Assembly: GCF_037126245.1 (NCBI RefSeq)
Contig: NZ_CP136925.1
Location: forward strand, 1,108,001 to 1,172,000
Length of the DNA stretch: 64,000 nt
Origin: Mangrovimonas cancribranchiae
Lineage (GTDB): Bacteria; Bacteroidota; Bacteroidia; Flavobacteriales; Flavobacteriaceae
Reading direction: 5' to 3'
Part shown: positions 16,650-24,565 of the stretch, one piece after another
How positions within the stretch are numbered: the first letter of the stretch is position 1
Layout of the letters: the number at the start of each line of letters is the position of its first letter
Notes under the pieces: generated by a model
Seen by the model: the letters and a program-made list of their open reading frames with translations, nothing else
Database searches by the model: none
Told to the model about the DNA's origin: nothing
Position numbers and translations under genes: made by a program

Positions 16650-17738
16650 TTACTTAAAATAAGAAAACGTGTCACCATCTTCAATGTTAAGAAGCGATTC
16701 GTAAATAAGCTTAATTACATTCTCAACATCATCACGGTGTACCATTTCAACCGTTGTATGCATATAGCGTAATGGTAGCGAAATTAAAGCTGAAGCTACG
16801 CCGCCATTACTATAAGCAAAGGCGTCAGTGTCAGTTCCAGTAGCTCGTGATAGTGCCGAACGTTGGAATGGGATGTTTTTAGCGTCGGCTGTATCAGTAA
16901 TTAAATCGCGTAATTTTTGTTGCACGGCAGGGGCATAAGCCACTACAGGACCAAGACCAAGTTCTAAATGCCCTTCTTTTTCCTTTTTAATCATTGGTGT
17001 AGTGGTGTCGTGAGTCACATCGGTTACAATAGCGACGTTTGGTTTTATGGTTTCGGTAATCATTTCAGCACCACGAAGTCCAATTTCCTCTTGTACCGAG
17101 TTGGTGATGTATAATCCAAATGGTAATTTCTTTTTGTTTTCATGAAGTAAACGTGCTACTTCAGCAATCATAAAACCACCCATACGGTTATCTAGGGCAC
17201 GACAAACAAACTTATCGCCGTTTAAAACGTGAAATTCATCAGGATAAGTAATAACACACCCAACATGAACACCCATGTTTTCAACCTCTTCTTTATCTTT
17301 TGCGCCAACATCTATTGTAATGTTTTCAATAGTTGGAGCCTGTTCTTTCGATTTGTTTCTAGTATGGATAGCAGGCCATCCAAAAACACCTTTTACAATG
17401 CCATTTTTAGTGTGAATGTTTACAACCTTGCTTGGTGCTATTTGGTGATCGCTACCGCCATTTCGTATAACGTGAATTAAGCCATTATCTGTAATATAAT
17501 TTACATACCAAGAGATTTCGTCAGCATGTCCTTCAATAACAACTTTGTATTTTGCCTCAGGATTAATCACGCCAACGGCAGACCCGTAGGTATCGGTAAT
17601 AAACTCATCAACATAAGGTTTTAGGTAGTCCATCCAAAGCTTTTGTCCAGTCCATTCATAACCTGTTGGTGCTGCATTGTTAAGATATTGTTCTAAAAAG
17701 TCTAACGATTTTTTATTAAGTATACTTTGTTTTGCCAT
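16650..17738 (-). CDS. M42-family metallo-aminopeptidase
   Basis: A 362-residue cytoplasmic aminopeptidase of the M42 (tetrahedral TET / glutamyl aminopeptidase) family, which clips N-terminal residues from peptides with a dinuclear metal centre. Ligand and catalytic motifs visible: GHADEISW (first His and Asp), CRALDNRMGG (bridging Asp), VQEEIGLRGA (catalytic Glu pair), AIVTDVTHD and the C-terminal YMHTTVEMV His. Length is typical. It is divergent from a DUF4294 gene, an adjacency I recall as common in Flavobacteriaceae. The TET-type dodecamer is family knowledge and not something visible here. Confidence 0.93.
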   Translation of the reverse strand: MAKQSILNKKSLDFLEQYLNNAAPTGYEWTGQKLWMDYLKPYVDEFITDTYGSAVGVINPEAKYKVVIEGHADEISWYVNYITDNGLIHVIRNGGSDHQIAPSKVVNIHTKNGIVKGVFGWPAIHTRNKSKEQAPTIENITIDVGAKDKEEVENMGVHVGCVITYPDEFHVLNGDKFVCRALDNRMGGFMIAEVARLLHENKKKLPFGLYITNSVQEEIGLRGAEMITETIKPNVAIVTDVTHDTTTPMIKKEKEGHLELGLGPVVAYAPAVQQKLRDLITDTADAKNIPFQRSALSRATGTDTDAFAYSNGGVASALISLPLRYMHTTVEMVHRDDVENVIKLIYESLLNIEDGDTFSYFK

Positions 17739-17869
17739 TTAAAAAAATTTTGCACTAAAATAACAATATTAATAGGATTTTAAGGGTTATGGGGCTGTAA
17801 ATTGTTAATTTTAGACCGTAGTTTTTTGGTATAGTTTTAGATAATTGTGTACTGAAGTTTTTTGTACGT

Positions 17870-18544
17870 ATGAGTAAAAAGATAATAGTAATATGGTGTT
17901 TTTTTGCATCTCTTTCGGGGGTTGGGCAGATAGTACCCAAAACTGAAATTGATTCTACAGAAACAAAATACATTATCATTGAAGGTGATTCTGTACCCAA
18001 AACAAGTATTAATTTAGATGAGGTGATGATACTTCATAAGCTAAAATTTGAAAACAAGTACGATAGGCGCCGTTATATTATTTTAAGACGAAAAACACTT
18101 AAGGTGTATCCTTATGCTAAACTAGCTTCAGAACGGTTAGAAACATTAACACAACGCTTGGCAAGCATGGATAATAAACGTGATAAAAAACGCTATACAA
18201 AAATTATTCAAAAGTATATTGAAGACGAGTTTACAGCAGAATTAAAAAACTTAACAAGAACAGAAGGTCAAATTTTGGCTAAATTAGTACATCGGCAAAC
18301 AGGCGTTACTACATTCGATTTGGTTAAAGATTTACGTAGCGGTTGGCGTGCTTTTTGGTATAATAGTACGGCAAGACTATTTGATATTTCGTTAAAAGAA
18401 GAGTTTGATCCAGAGAATAATAAAGAGGACTATTTAATTGAAGATATATTACAGCGTAATTTTCAAAGTGGTAATTTAGAATATCAAGAATCGGCTTTAG
18501 ATTTCGATTTTTACGAACTTGCCAATAAATGGGTAAATCAATAA
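17870..18544 (+). CDS. DUF4294 family exported protein
   Basis: A 224-residue protein with an N-terminal hydrophobic signal-like segment (IIVIWCFFASLSGVGQ, cleavage probable after GVGQ). A basic, helix-rich body follows, with KFENKYDRRRYIILRRKTLKVYPYAKLA, the hallmark of the Bacteroidota family DUF4294. Function is unknown; a periplasmic location is inferred from the signal. The stop is 9 bases before the hemolysin III-like gene, so the two are probably co-transcribed. No catalytic motif is visible. Confidence 0.85.
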   Translation: MSKKIIVIWCFFASLSGVGQIVPKTEIDSTETKYIIIEGDSVPKTSINLDEVMILHKLKFENKYDRRRYIILRRKTLKVYPYAKLASERLETLTQRLASMDNKRDKKRYTKIIQKYIEDEFTAELKNLTRTEGQILAKLVHRQTGVTTFDLVKDLRSGWRAFWYNSTARLFDISLKEEFDPENNKEDYLIEDILQRNFQSGNLEYQESALDFDFYELANKWVNQ

Positions 18545-18553
18545 TACAGTAAA

Positions 18554-19180
18554 ATGAGAGAGCAAACACCTTTTGAAGAAAAGCTAAATGCGTCAACACA
18601 TGCGTTTGGTGTACTTTTGGGTATTGTGGCTTTAATTGTAATGGTTGTTTTTCAGAACAATAAGACTCCTTGGAGCTTATTTAGTGTAGTCGTTTATGGC
18701 TCATCTATCATTATTTTATTCTTGGCTTCAACATTATATCACTATTCAAAACGCGAAAGGATAAAGTATTTTTACAGAATACTGGATCATATAAGTATAT
18801 ATCTTTTAATTGCAGGAACATACACGCCAGTATGTTTAATAGCTTTAGAACAGAGTAAAGGCTGGTCATTATTTTGGTGGGTTTGGGGTATTGCTGCTTT
18901 TGGAGTGGGACTTAAAGTCTTTTTTACAGGTAAATTTGAGGTGTTTTCCGTGTTGTTATATCTCGCTATGGGATGGCTTGTAGTATTTGACTTTAGTTTT
19001 TTATCAGACACCTTAGGAGCCGATGGCGTTTTGTGGTTATTTGTTGGTGGCTTAGCATATACCGTAGGTATTATTTTTTATGCTATAGACCGTATTCCTT
19101 ATAATCATGTTATTTGGCATCTTTTTGTTTTAGTGGGTGCTATTAGTCATTTTATCATGATTTTCTTTTACGTTATTTGA
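18554..19180 (+). CDS. Hemolysin III / PAQR-family membrane protein
   Basis: A 208-residue, seven-transmembrane protein of the hemolysin III (TrhA/YqfA, PAQR-like) family. Motifs: the N-terminal EEKLNASTHAFGVLLG, STLYHYSKRERIKY with the conserved Ser and His, RILDHISIYLLIAGTYTPVC, and the C-terminal VIWHLFVLVGAISHFIMI with two histidines that, with the first His, form the zinc site known in PAQR receptors. In bacteria TrhA-type proteins influence membrane lipid homeostasis; the haemolytic activity in the name is historical. It is co-directional with the DUF4294 gene 9 bases upstream. Confidence 0.92.
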   Translation: MREQTPFEEKLNASTHAFGVLLGIVALIVMVVFQNNKTPWSLFSVVVYGSSIIILFLASTLYHYSKRERIKYFYRILDHISIYLLIAGTYTPVCLIALEQSKGWSLFWWVWGIAAFGVGLKVFFTGKFEVFSVLLYLAMGWLVVFDFSFLSDTLGADGVLWLFVGGLAYTVGIIFYAIDRIPYNHVIWHLFVLVGAISHFIMIFFYVI

Positions 19181-19206
19181 CCATTATTTTCGTGCTTACT
19201 TAATGG

Positions 19207-19244
19207 ATACGCCGTAGGTTCCCCGTAGATAGTCCGTATAAGCA
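19207..19244. repeat. Three CCGTA repeats in a weak inverted structure
   Basis: The 84-bp gap between two convergent genes contains CCGTAG at 19212, CCGTAG at 19223 and CCGTAT at 19233, spaced 11 and 10 bases. An ATACG/CGTAT pair (19207-19211 and 19235-19239) partly brackets them. It could be a weak transcription-end structure or a remnant of a small element; no T-tract is present. Confidence 0.3.
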
Positions 19245-19264
19245 AGCGATTTTTCTTACAAAAA

Positions 19265-19693
19265 TCAAGGGGTGATAATATCTTTATATTCTTCAAAAAA
19301 TGTCTCAAAAAGAGTCATGTTGGTATTAAAGAAAACCATCACGTCTTGCCAGCTATTTTTATTATGAATACTAGCCTTATCTTCAAAAGGCAAATAAATT
19401 CTAGAGATTTCTTTCCCATTATCCAAGAAATACACTTCCTCGTAAATAACATCTGGTAAATATTCTTTGGTAAGAATGGTTTTTAAGGCTACCAATTTTT
19501 CCCAACACAGAATACGGTTTTCTAAATTGTCTTCAAGGTCTAAAGTAATAAAGGCTTTTTTTGTGTCAAAATGAAACTTAAAACTAAGTCCTTTAATTTT
19601 GGTATTGTACAAAATCCATTTTCTAGGAAAAGACTTCCCAAAACTTGTCCAAAAGTCTTGTCGTAACTGTCTAGATTCTTCTTTTGAAAACAC
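19265..19693 (-). CDS. DUF4268 family protein
   Basis: A 142-residue soluble protein starting MFSKEESRQLRQDFWTSFGK, the signature opening of DUF4268. The body alternates strands and helices (GLSFKFHFDTKKAFITLDLE; WQDVMVFFNTNMTLFETFFEEYKD). DUF4268 also occurs as a C-terminal domain after restriction-nuclease-like domains; here it stands alone and no catalytic residues are evident. It is followed on the same strand by nothing for 84 bases and preceded by the ZIP transporter gene with a 15-base gap, so it may be the last cistron of a three-gene unit with the methyltransferase and the transporter. Confidence 0.85.
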   Translation of the reverse strand: MFSKEESRQLRQDFWTSFGKSFPRKWILYNTKIKGLSFKFHFDTKKAFITLDLEDNLENRILCWEKLVALKTILTKEYLPDVIYEEVYFLDNGKEISRIYLPFEDKASIHNKNSWQDVMVFFNTNMTLFETFFEEYKDIITP

Positions 19694-19708
19694 AGACTTA
19701 AAATTTAA

Positions 19709-20389
19709 TTAAATAATGTAAGCAATAGCAATGCCTAATAAAATAGCGAATAGTTTGCCAAAACTTAATTTATGATTATGCGCTTCTTCGGTTTCAAATA
19801 AAATAATGGTAGCAATATGAAAAAAGATACCAATAACTAGCGCGTGTATGCTTAGTAAAATCGTATCGTTTAAATGTGTATTATTAGAAATATAGGTACC
19901 TAAAGGCGTCATGACAGAGAATACCGTTAAAAATAAAATCATTTGTTTTTTAGAAAAGCCAGATTGTATTAAAAACGATGTAATAAGCATGGCGATAGGA
20001 ATTTTATGAATTAATACCCCGTAAACCATATCGTTATGTTCGTGAATAGGAAAGCCTTCTAAAAAACTATGTAAACACAAGCTTATAAATAACAACCAAG
20101 GAAACTGACTTTGGTGTTTATGAATATGAATGTGACCGTGTTCTGCACCTTTTGAGAAAAACTCTAAAATAACCTGAAGTAAAATACCTAACATAATAAA
20201 CAGTCCTGTGCGTTTAGCATCTAGATGATGATAAACTTCAGGAAGTAATTCAAACAGCGTCATAGCTAATAAAAAGGCACCGCTAAAGCCAAGCAAAGGT
20301 TTTATATAACCCTTTTTTTGGTGTTTAAAAACAGTTACCAAAATAACACCAAGTATTACAGCTAAAATGGGAAAAAGATATGCAATCAT
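19709..20389 (-). CDS. ZIP-family divalent metal transporter
   Basis: A 226-residue inner-membrane protein with about seven to eight membrane segments, related to ZIP zinc/iron permeases that import divalent metals. The family's metal-path motifs are visible in CLHSFLEGFPI and LIHKIPIAM. A histidine-rich cytoplasmic loop (EHGHIHIHKHQ) lies near residues 82-92, as in ZIP proteins between segments III and IV. It begins directly after the methyltransferase stop with no gap (20390/20389), so it is co-transcribed with it. The metal preference is not determinable. Confidence 0.9.
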   Translation of the reverse strand: MIAYLFPILAVILGVILVTVFKHQKKGYIKPLLGFSGAFLLAMTLFELLPEVYHHLDAKRTGLFIMLGILLQVILEFFSKGAEHGHIHIHKHQSQFPWLLFISLCLHSFLEGFPIHEHNDMVYGVLIHKIPIAMLITSFLIQSGFSKKQMILFLTVFSVMTPLGTYISNNTHLNDTILLSIHALVIGIFFHIATIILFETEEAHNHKLSFGKLFAILLGIAIAYII

Positions 20390-21121
20390 TTAGTTAAAAA
20401 TCATAATTAAACGTTCGGATGTTTTAGGGTTAAACTTGTTTAAGTTATAGTCGCCAAAAACATCTAATAAATAAATACCAGCCTCATTAAAAAAGGATTC
20501 AAAGTCATGCAAATGTAGGGCTTTTACACGTTCTTCGAATTTAAAATCTTGCCCATTATCATGAAAAGAAATGGTTTTGTAAAGATGGTAGTCTTTATAA
20601 AAGCGTTTTAAATTAAAGGTAATATCGTCAACAGTTTTGGTGCTTTCTGGTGTTAAATTGTCAAGAACATAATTTACATTCATAAAATCAATTACACCAA
20701 AGCCATGGGGTTTTAAATTCTCTTTTATGGCTTTAATGGTTTTTAGGTTGTCGTTATCATCTTCAAAATAGCCAAAACTGGTAAATAAGTTAAAAACCGC
20801 ATCAAATTTCTGCCCAAAAGGGCACGACATATCATGTACCTTAAATTTTAGTGATTCGTTTTCAAATTGTTTGGCATAAGCAATGCTTTGTTCAGATAAA
20901 TCGGCACCAACAACATTATAACCTAAACTATTTAAAAAAATAGAGTGTCGTCCTTTGCCACAAGCTAAATCTAAAATATAACCTTGTTCGGGTAGATTTA
21001 AATAAGCCGTTAAGTTATTCATGAATAATTCGGCTTCCTTATAGTTTCGGTCTTTATATAAAATGTGGTAATATGGTGTGTCAAACCACGAAGCATACCA
21101 TTGTGTTGTGTCTTTTGTCAT
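20390..21121 (-). CDS. Class I SAM-dependent methyltransferase
   Basis: A 243-residue soluble methyltransferase. Motif I is ILDLACGKGRHSIFL, followed by the motif II acidic residue in VVGADLS and the motif IV-like FDAVFNLFTSFGYFED. The remainder has the alternating strands of the Rossmann fold. The substrate class is not recognisable; the FTSFGYF signature is common in small-molecule methyltransferases of Bacteroidota. It diverges from the THUMP methyltransferase gene with 91 bases between starts and is directly followed by the ZIP transporter gene. Confidence 0.9.
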   Translation of the reverse strand: MTKDTTQWYASWFDTPYYHILYKDRNYKEAELFMNNLTAYLNLPEQGYILDLACGKGRHSIFLNSLGYNVVGADLSEQSIAYAKQFENESLKFKVHDMSCPFGQKFDAVFNLFTSFGYFEDDNDNLKTIKAIKENLKPHGFGVIDFMNVNYVLDNLTPESTKTVDDITFNLKRFYKDYHLYKTISFHDNGQDFKFEERVKALHLHDFESFFNEAGIYLLDVFGDYNLNKFNPKTSERLIMIFN

Positions 21122-21163
21122 ACGTTTTATAAACAGAAGAAATCTCTTTAGTGAAATTAAGCT

Positions 21164-21192
21164 TTTGTTGCCGCAAAAATACTGTATTTTTG
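21164..21192 (+). promoter_or_regulatory. Bacteroidota-type promoter of the THUMP methyltransferase gene
   Basis: TTTG (21164-21167), a 17-base spacer and TATTTTTG (21185-21192) match the TTTG / TAnnTTTG consensus exactly. The ATG at 21213 follows 20 bases downstream. The promoter lies inside the longer open frame that begins at 21078, which argues against that upstream start. Confidence 0.75.
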
Positions 21193-21212
21193 TATTCTAT
21201 CTTTTAAAAGAA

Positions 21213-22370
21213 ATGGAGAATAATTTTAACATGGTTGCCAAAACCTTATTTGGCTTTGAAGAATTACTAGCAAAAGAATTAAAGCAACTTGGAGCACAAG
21301 AGGTGAAAAAAGGTGTTAGAAACGTTAGTTTTGTAGGTGATAAAGGCTTTATGTATAAGGCTAATTTAGGATTGCGAACAGCTATAAAAATCCTAAAACC
21401 TATAAAAACCTTTCAGTTGCGACATGAAGACGATTTGTATAAAATGGTATACAAATTACCGTGGGAAAAATACCTAAAACCAACCGGGACTTTAGCTGTA
21501 GATGCTACCGTGCATTCCAATGTATTTAAGCACTCAAAATATGTGGCGTTAAGAACAAAAGATGCTATTGTAGATAAGTTTCGAGACACTACCGGAAAAC
21601 GTCCTGATGTCGATTTAAGATTCCCAGATTTAAAAATTAATGTCCATATAGATAGGCAACGCTGCACTATTTCTTTAGATAGTTCTGGAGAATCGTTACA
21701 TCAACGTGGTTATAAGTTAGCAACCAATATTGCACCAATTAACGAGGTGTTGGCTGCCGGAATGATTATGTTATCGGGTTGGGATGGACAAAGCGATTTT
21801 ATGGATCCTATGTGTGGTAGCGGAACGTTATTGGCAGAAGCCGCTATGATAGCTTGTAATATTCCGCCTAATTTAATGCGAAAAGAGTTTGCTTTTGAAC
21901 GTTGGCAAGATTGGGATGTTGATTTATTTGAAACGATTGAAGAATCGCTCCTGAAGAAAACTAGAGATTTTCATCATAAAATAATAGGATACGATAAAGC
22001 GCCATCGGCAGTAAGAAAAGCAAAAGAGAATATTAAAAACGCCCATTTAGACGATTTTATAACGATTGAGCATGAAGATTTCTTTAAAACAGAAAAACCT
22101 GTAGAAGGCAGGTTACATATGGTTTTTAATCCACCTTACGGAGAGCGCTTGGCTATAGATATGGAGCAGTTTTACAAAGATATAGGCGATACGTTAAAAC
22201 AAAACTATTCTGGCACTGACGCTTGGTTTATTACATCAAATTTAGAAGCTTTAAAACATGTTGGTTTACGACCTTCAAGAAAAATAAAACTGTTTAACGG
22301 GAAATTAGAATCTCGTTTAGTAAAATATGTGATGTATGAAGGCAGTAAAAAAGCAAAGTTTCAACCCTAA
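21213..22370 (+). CDS. THUMP-domain RNA (guanine-N2) methyltransferase, RlmL-like
   Basis: A 385-residue RNA methyltransferase. A THUMP RNA-binding domain occupies roughly residues 45-155 and is followed by a Rossmann-fold domain with MDPMCGSGTLLAEAAMIA (SAM-binding motif I) and FNPPYGERLA (the NPPY catalytic motif of N-methyltransferases acting on amino groups). This corresponds to the N-terminal half of RlmKL, which methylates 23S rRNA G2445, and no RlmK half is fused. The start MENNFNMVAKTLFGFEELLA at 21213 is chosen because the family starts with that hydrophobic block and because a canonical promoter lies just upstream, inside the longer frame. Confidence 0.9.
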   Translation: MENNFNMVAKTLFGFEELLAKELKQLGAQEVKKGVRNVSFVGDKGFMYKANLGLRTAIKILKPIKTFQLRHEDDLYKMVYKLPWEKYLKPTGTLAVDATVHSNVFKHSKYVALRTKDAIVDKFRDTTGKRPDVDLRFPDLKINVHIDRQRCTISLDSSGESLHQRGYKLATNIAPINEVLAAGMIMLSGWDGQSDFMDPMCGSGTLLAEAAMIACNIPPNLMRKEFAFERWQDWDVDLFETIEESLLKKTRDFHHKIIGYDKAPSAVRKAKENIKNAHLDDFITIEHEDFFKTEKPVEGRLHMVFNPPYGERLAIDMEQFYKDIGDTLKQNYSGTDAWFITSNLEALKHVGLRPSRKIKLFNGKLESRLVKYVMYEGSKKAKFQP

Positions 22371-22377
22371 AAATATA

Positions 22378-24483
22378 TTAACTAATATAGTTCCAAATAT
22401 TTTTAAACTTACTAAGTTGTTTGTAAGTATGTAATACAACCTGATGTTTTGGTAATGCTAACGACGGGTCTTCATTTAGTAGTTTTTTAGCATAATATCT
22501 AGCGCTTTGTAAAATAGGTTTATCCTTTATAATATTTGCTATTTTAAGGTTAAGAACACCACTTTGTTGGGTTCCCATAATATCGCCCGGACCACGAAGC
22601 TTTAAATCTACCTCGGCAATTTCAAAGCCATCATTAGTTTTTACCATAGTTTCTAAGCGTGTTTTACTATTGTTAGAAAGCTTGTGGCTAGTCATTAATA
22701 TACAATAACTTTGTTCGGCACCACGACCAACACGTCCCCGTAGTTGGTGTAATTGCGATAATCCAAAGCGTTCGGCACTTTCAATAACCATTACAGAAGC
22801 GTTAGGAACATTAACGCCAACTTCAATAACGGTTGTAGCAACCATTATTTGGGTCTCACCTTTGGCAAAACGTTGCATTTCGTAATCTTTATCGGCAGGT
22901 TTCATTTGGCCGTGCACAATAGAAATTTGATATTTAGGAGCAGGAAAGTCTCGAGCAATACTTTCGTAGCCATCCATTAAATCTTTGTAGTCCATTTTTT
23001 CACTTTCTTGAATTAATGGATACACAATATAAACTTGTCTTCCTTTATCAATTTCATCACGAATAAATCGAAAGACTTTTAAGCGATTATTATCATATCT
23101 ATGAACCGTTTTTACAGGTTGTCTTCCTGGAGGTAATTCATCAATAATCGAGATGTCTAAATCACCATAAACAGACATGGCTAAAGTACGTGGAATAGGA
23201 GTGGCAGTCATGACCAAAATATGTGGTGGATGACCAGTTCCTTTATGCCATAATTTACTTCGTTGCGCGACACCAAAACGATGCTGTTCATCAATAATAG
23301 CTAGCCCTAAATTTTTAAATTTCACCTTGTCTTCAAGAAGTGCATGTGTACCAATTAAGAGTTGTAATTCGCCATTTTCTAAAGATTTATGAATCTCTTT
23401 TCTGTCTAAAGTATTGCTTGAACCGGTAAGTATTTTTATGCTGATATTCAGTTTTTTACAAAACATAAGCAACCCGTTGTAGTGTTGAACTGACAAAATT
23501 TCAGTTGGCGCCATTAAACAAGTTTGAAAACCGTTGTCAAGTGCTATGAGTATTGACATGAAGGCAACTATGGTTTTGCCAGAACCTACATCACCTTGCA
23601 AAAGACGATTCATTTGGGCATTACTACCTAAATCAGATCTAATTTCTTTTATAACTCGTTTTTGGGCATGGGTTAAATTAAAGGGTAAATGGTGCTTAAA
23701 AAAGGTGTTGAAATACGTGCCAACTTTATCAAAAGTAAAGCCTTTAATTTTTGATTTATGAATAAGATTTTTAAGAATTAATTGCAGTTGAATATAAAAT
23801 AATTCTTCAAATTTTAAACGAAATTGTGCCTTAGCTAAAAGGGCTTGATTTTTTGGAAAATGAATGTTTAAAAGGGCCTCATTTTTTGGTATTAAATGAA
23901 GCTCGTTTAAAAGGTATTCTGGAAGGGTTTCTACAAACTTATGTTTTGTTTCTAAAAACACATTTTGCATGATTTTATTTATCACCCGATTAGTAAGTCC
24001 TTTATTAGTTAATTTTTCGGTAGAAGGATAAATGGGTTGCATGGCAGAGCGTAAACTTTTTTTATGCTCATCTAACAGTTCTATTTCTGGATGAGGCATG
24101 CTAAACGTGCCGTTATACCAATTAGTTTTTCCAAATATAACGTAGGGTTTGTTAACTTTTAGGCTGTCTTTAATCCATTTTTGCCCTCGAAACCATACGA
24201 GTTCCATAATTCCTGTATCGTCTTGAAATGTCGCAACAAGACGTTTTCCGCGTTTTTGTGCCACTTCTCTAAATCGGGTAATTTTACCTATTACTTGAAC
24301 TTCAGAGGAATTTCGTTGTAATTCGTTAATCTTGTAATAGCGTGTACGATCTAAATAACGATTAGGAAAAAGGTTAAGTAAATCTTGATACGTGTGAATA
24401 CCTAACTCTTTGCGTAAAAGATCGGCACGATTAGGGCCAACACCTTTTAAGTAGTCGATGGGAGTTTGTAACTTGGTATTCAT
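22378..24483 (-). CDS. recG: ATP-dependent DNA helicase RecG
   Basis: A 701-residue helicase that remodels stalled replication forks and branched recombination intermediates. The N-terminal wedge/OB domain covers about residues 1-240 (IGKITRFREVAQKRG, LVATFQDDTG). The motor domain has Walker A LLQGDVGSGKT, the DEQH box LAIIDEQHRFG and motif III TATPIPRTLA. The second RecA-like domain ends with the arginine motif QLRGRVGRG and the RecG-specific TQQSGVLNLKIA region. Length is within the RecG range (about 690-700). It converges with the THUMP gene and diverges from the M1 peptidase gene. Confidence 0.97.
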   Translation of the reverse strand: MNTKLQTPIDYLKGVGPNRADLLRKELGIHTYQDLLNLFPNRYLDRTRYYKINELQRNSSEVQVIGKITRFREVAQKRGKRLVATFQDDTGIMELVWFRGQKWIKDSLKVNKPYVIFGKTNWYNGTFSMPHPEIELLDEHKKSLRSAMQPIYPSTEKLTNKGLTNRVINKIMQNVFLETKHKFVETLPEYLLNELHLIPKNEALLNIHFPKNQALLAKAQFRLKFEELFYIQLQLILKNLIHKSKIKGFTFDKVGTYFNTFFKHHLPFNLTHAQKRVIKEIRSDLGSNAQMNRLLQGDVGSGKTIVAFMSILIALDNGFQTCLMAPTEILSVQHYNGLLMFCKKLNISIKILTGSSNTLDRKEIHKSLENGELQLLIGTHALLEDKVKFKNLGLAIIDEQHRFGVAQRSKLWHKGTGHPPHILVMTATPIPRTLAMSVYGDLDISIIDELPPGRQPVKTVHRYDNNRLKVFRFIRDEIDKGRQVYIVYPLIQESEKMDYKDLMDGYESIARDFPAPKYQISIVHGQMKPADKDYEMQRFAKGETQIMVATTVIEVGVNVPNASVMVIESAERFGLSQLHQLRGRVGRGAEQSYCILMTSHKLSNNSKTRLETMVKTNDGFEIAEVDLKLRGPGDIMGTQQSGVLNLKIANIIKDKPILQSARYYAKKLLNEDPSLALPKHQVVLHTYKQLSKFKNIWNYIS

Positions 24484-24565
24484 GGAAACGAATATAATGC
24501 TTAAACCTGAAAGATAAAACCTTAAAAAATGTGTATTTTGGCGTAATCGTTGTATAAGTTTAAGT

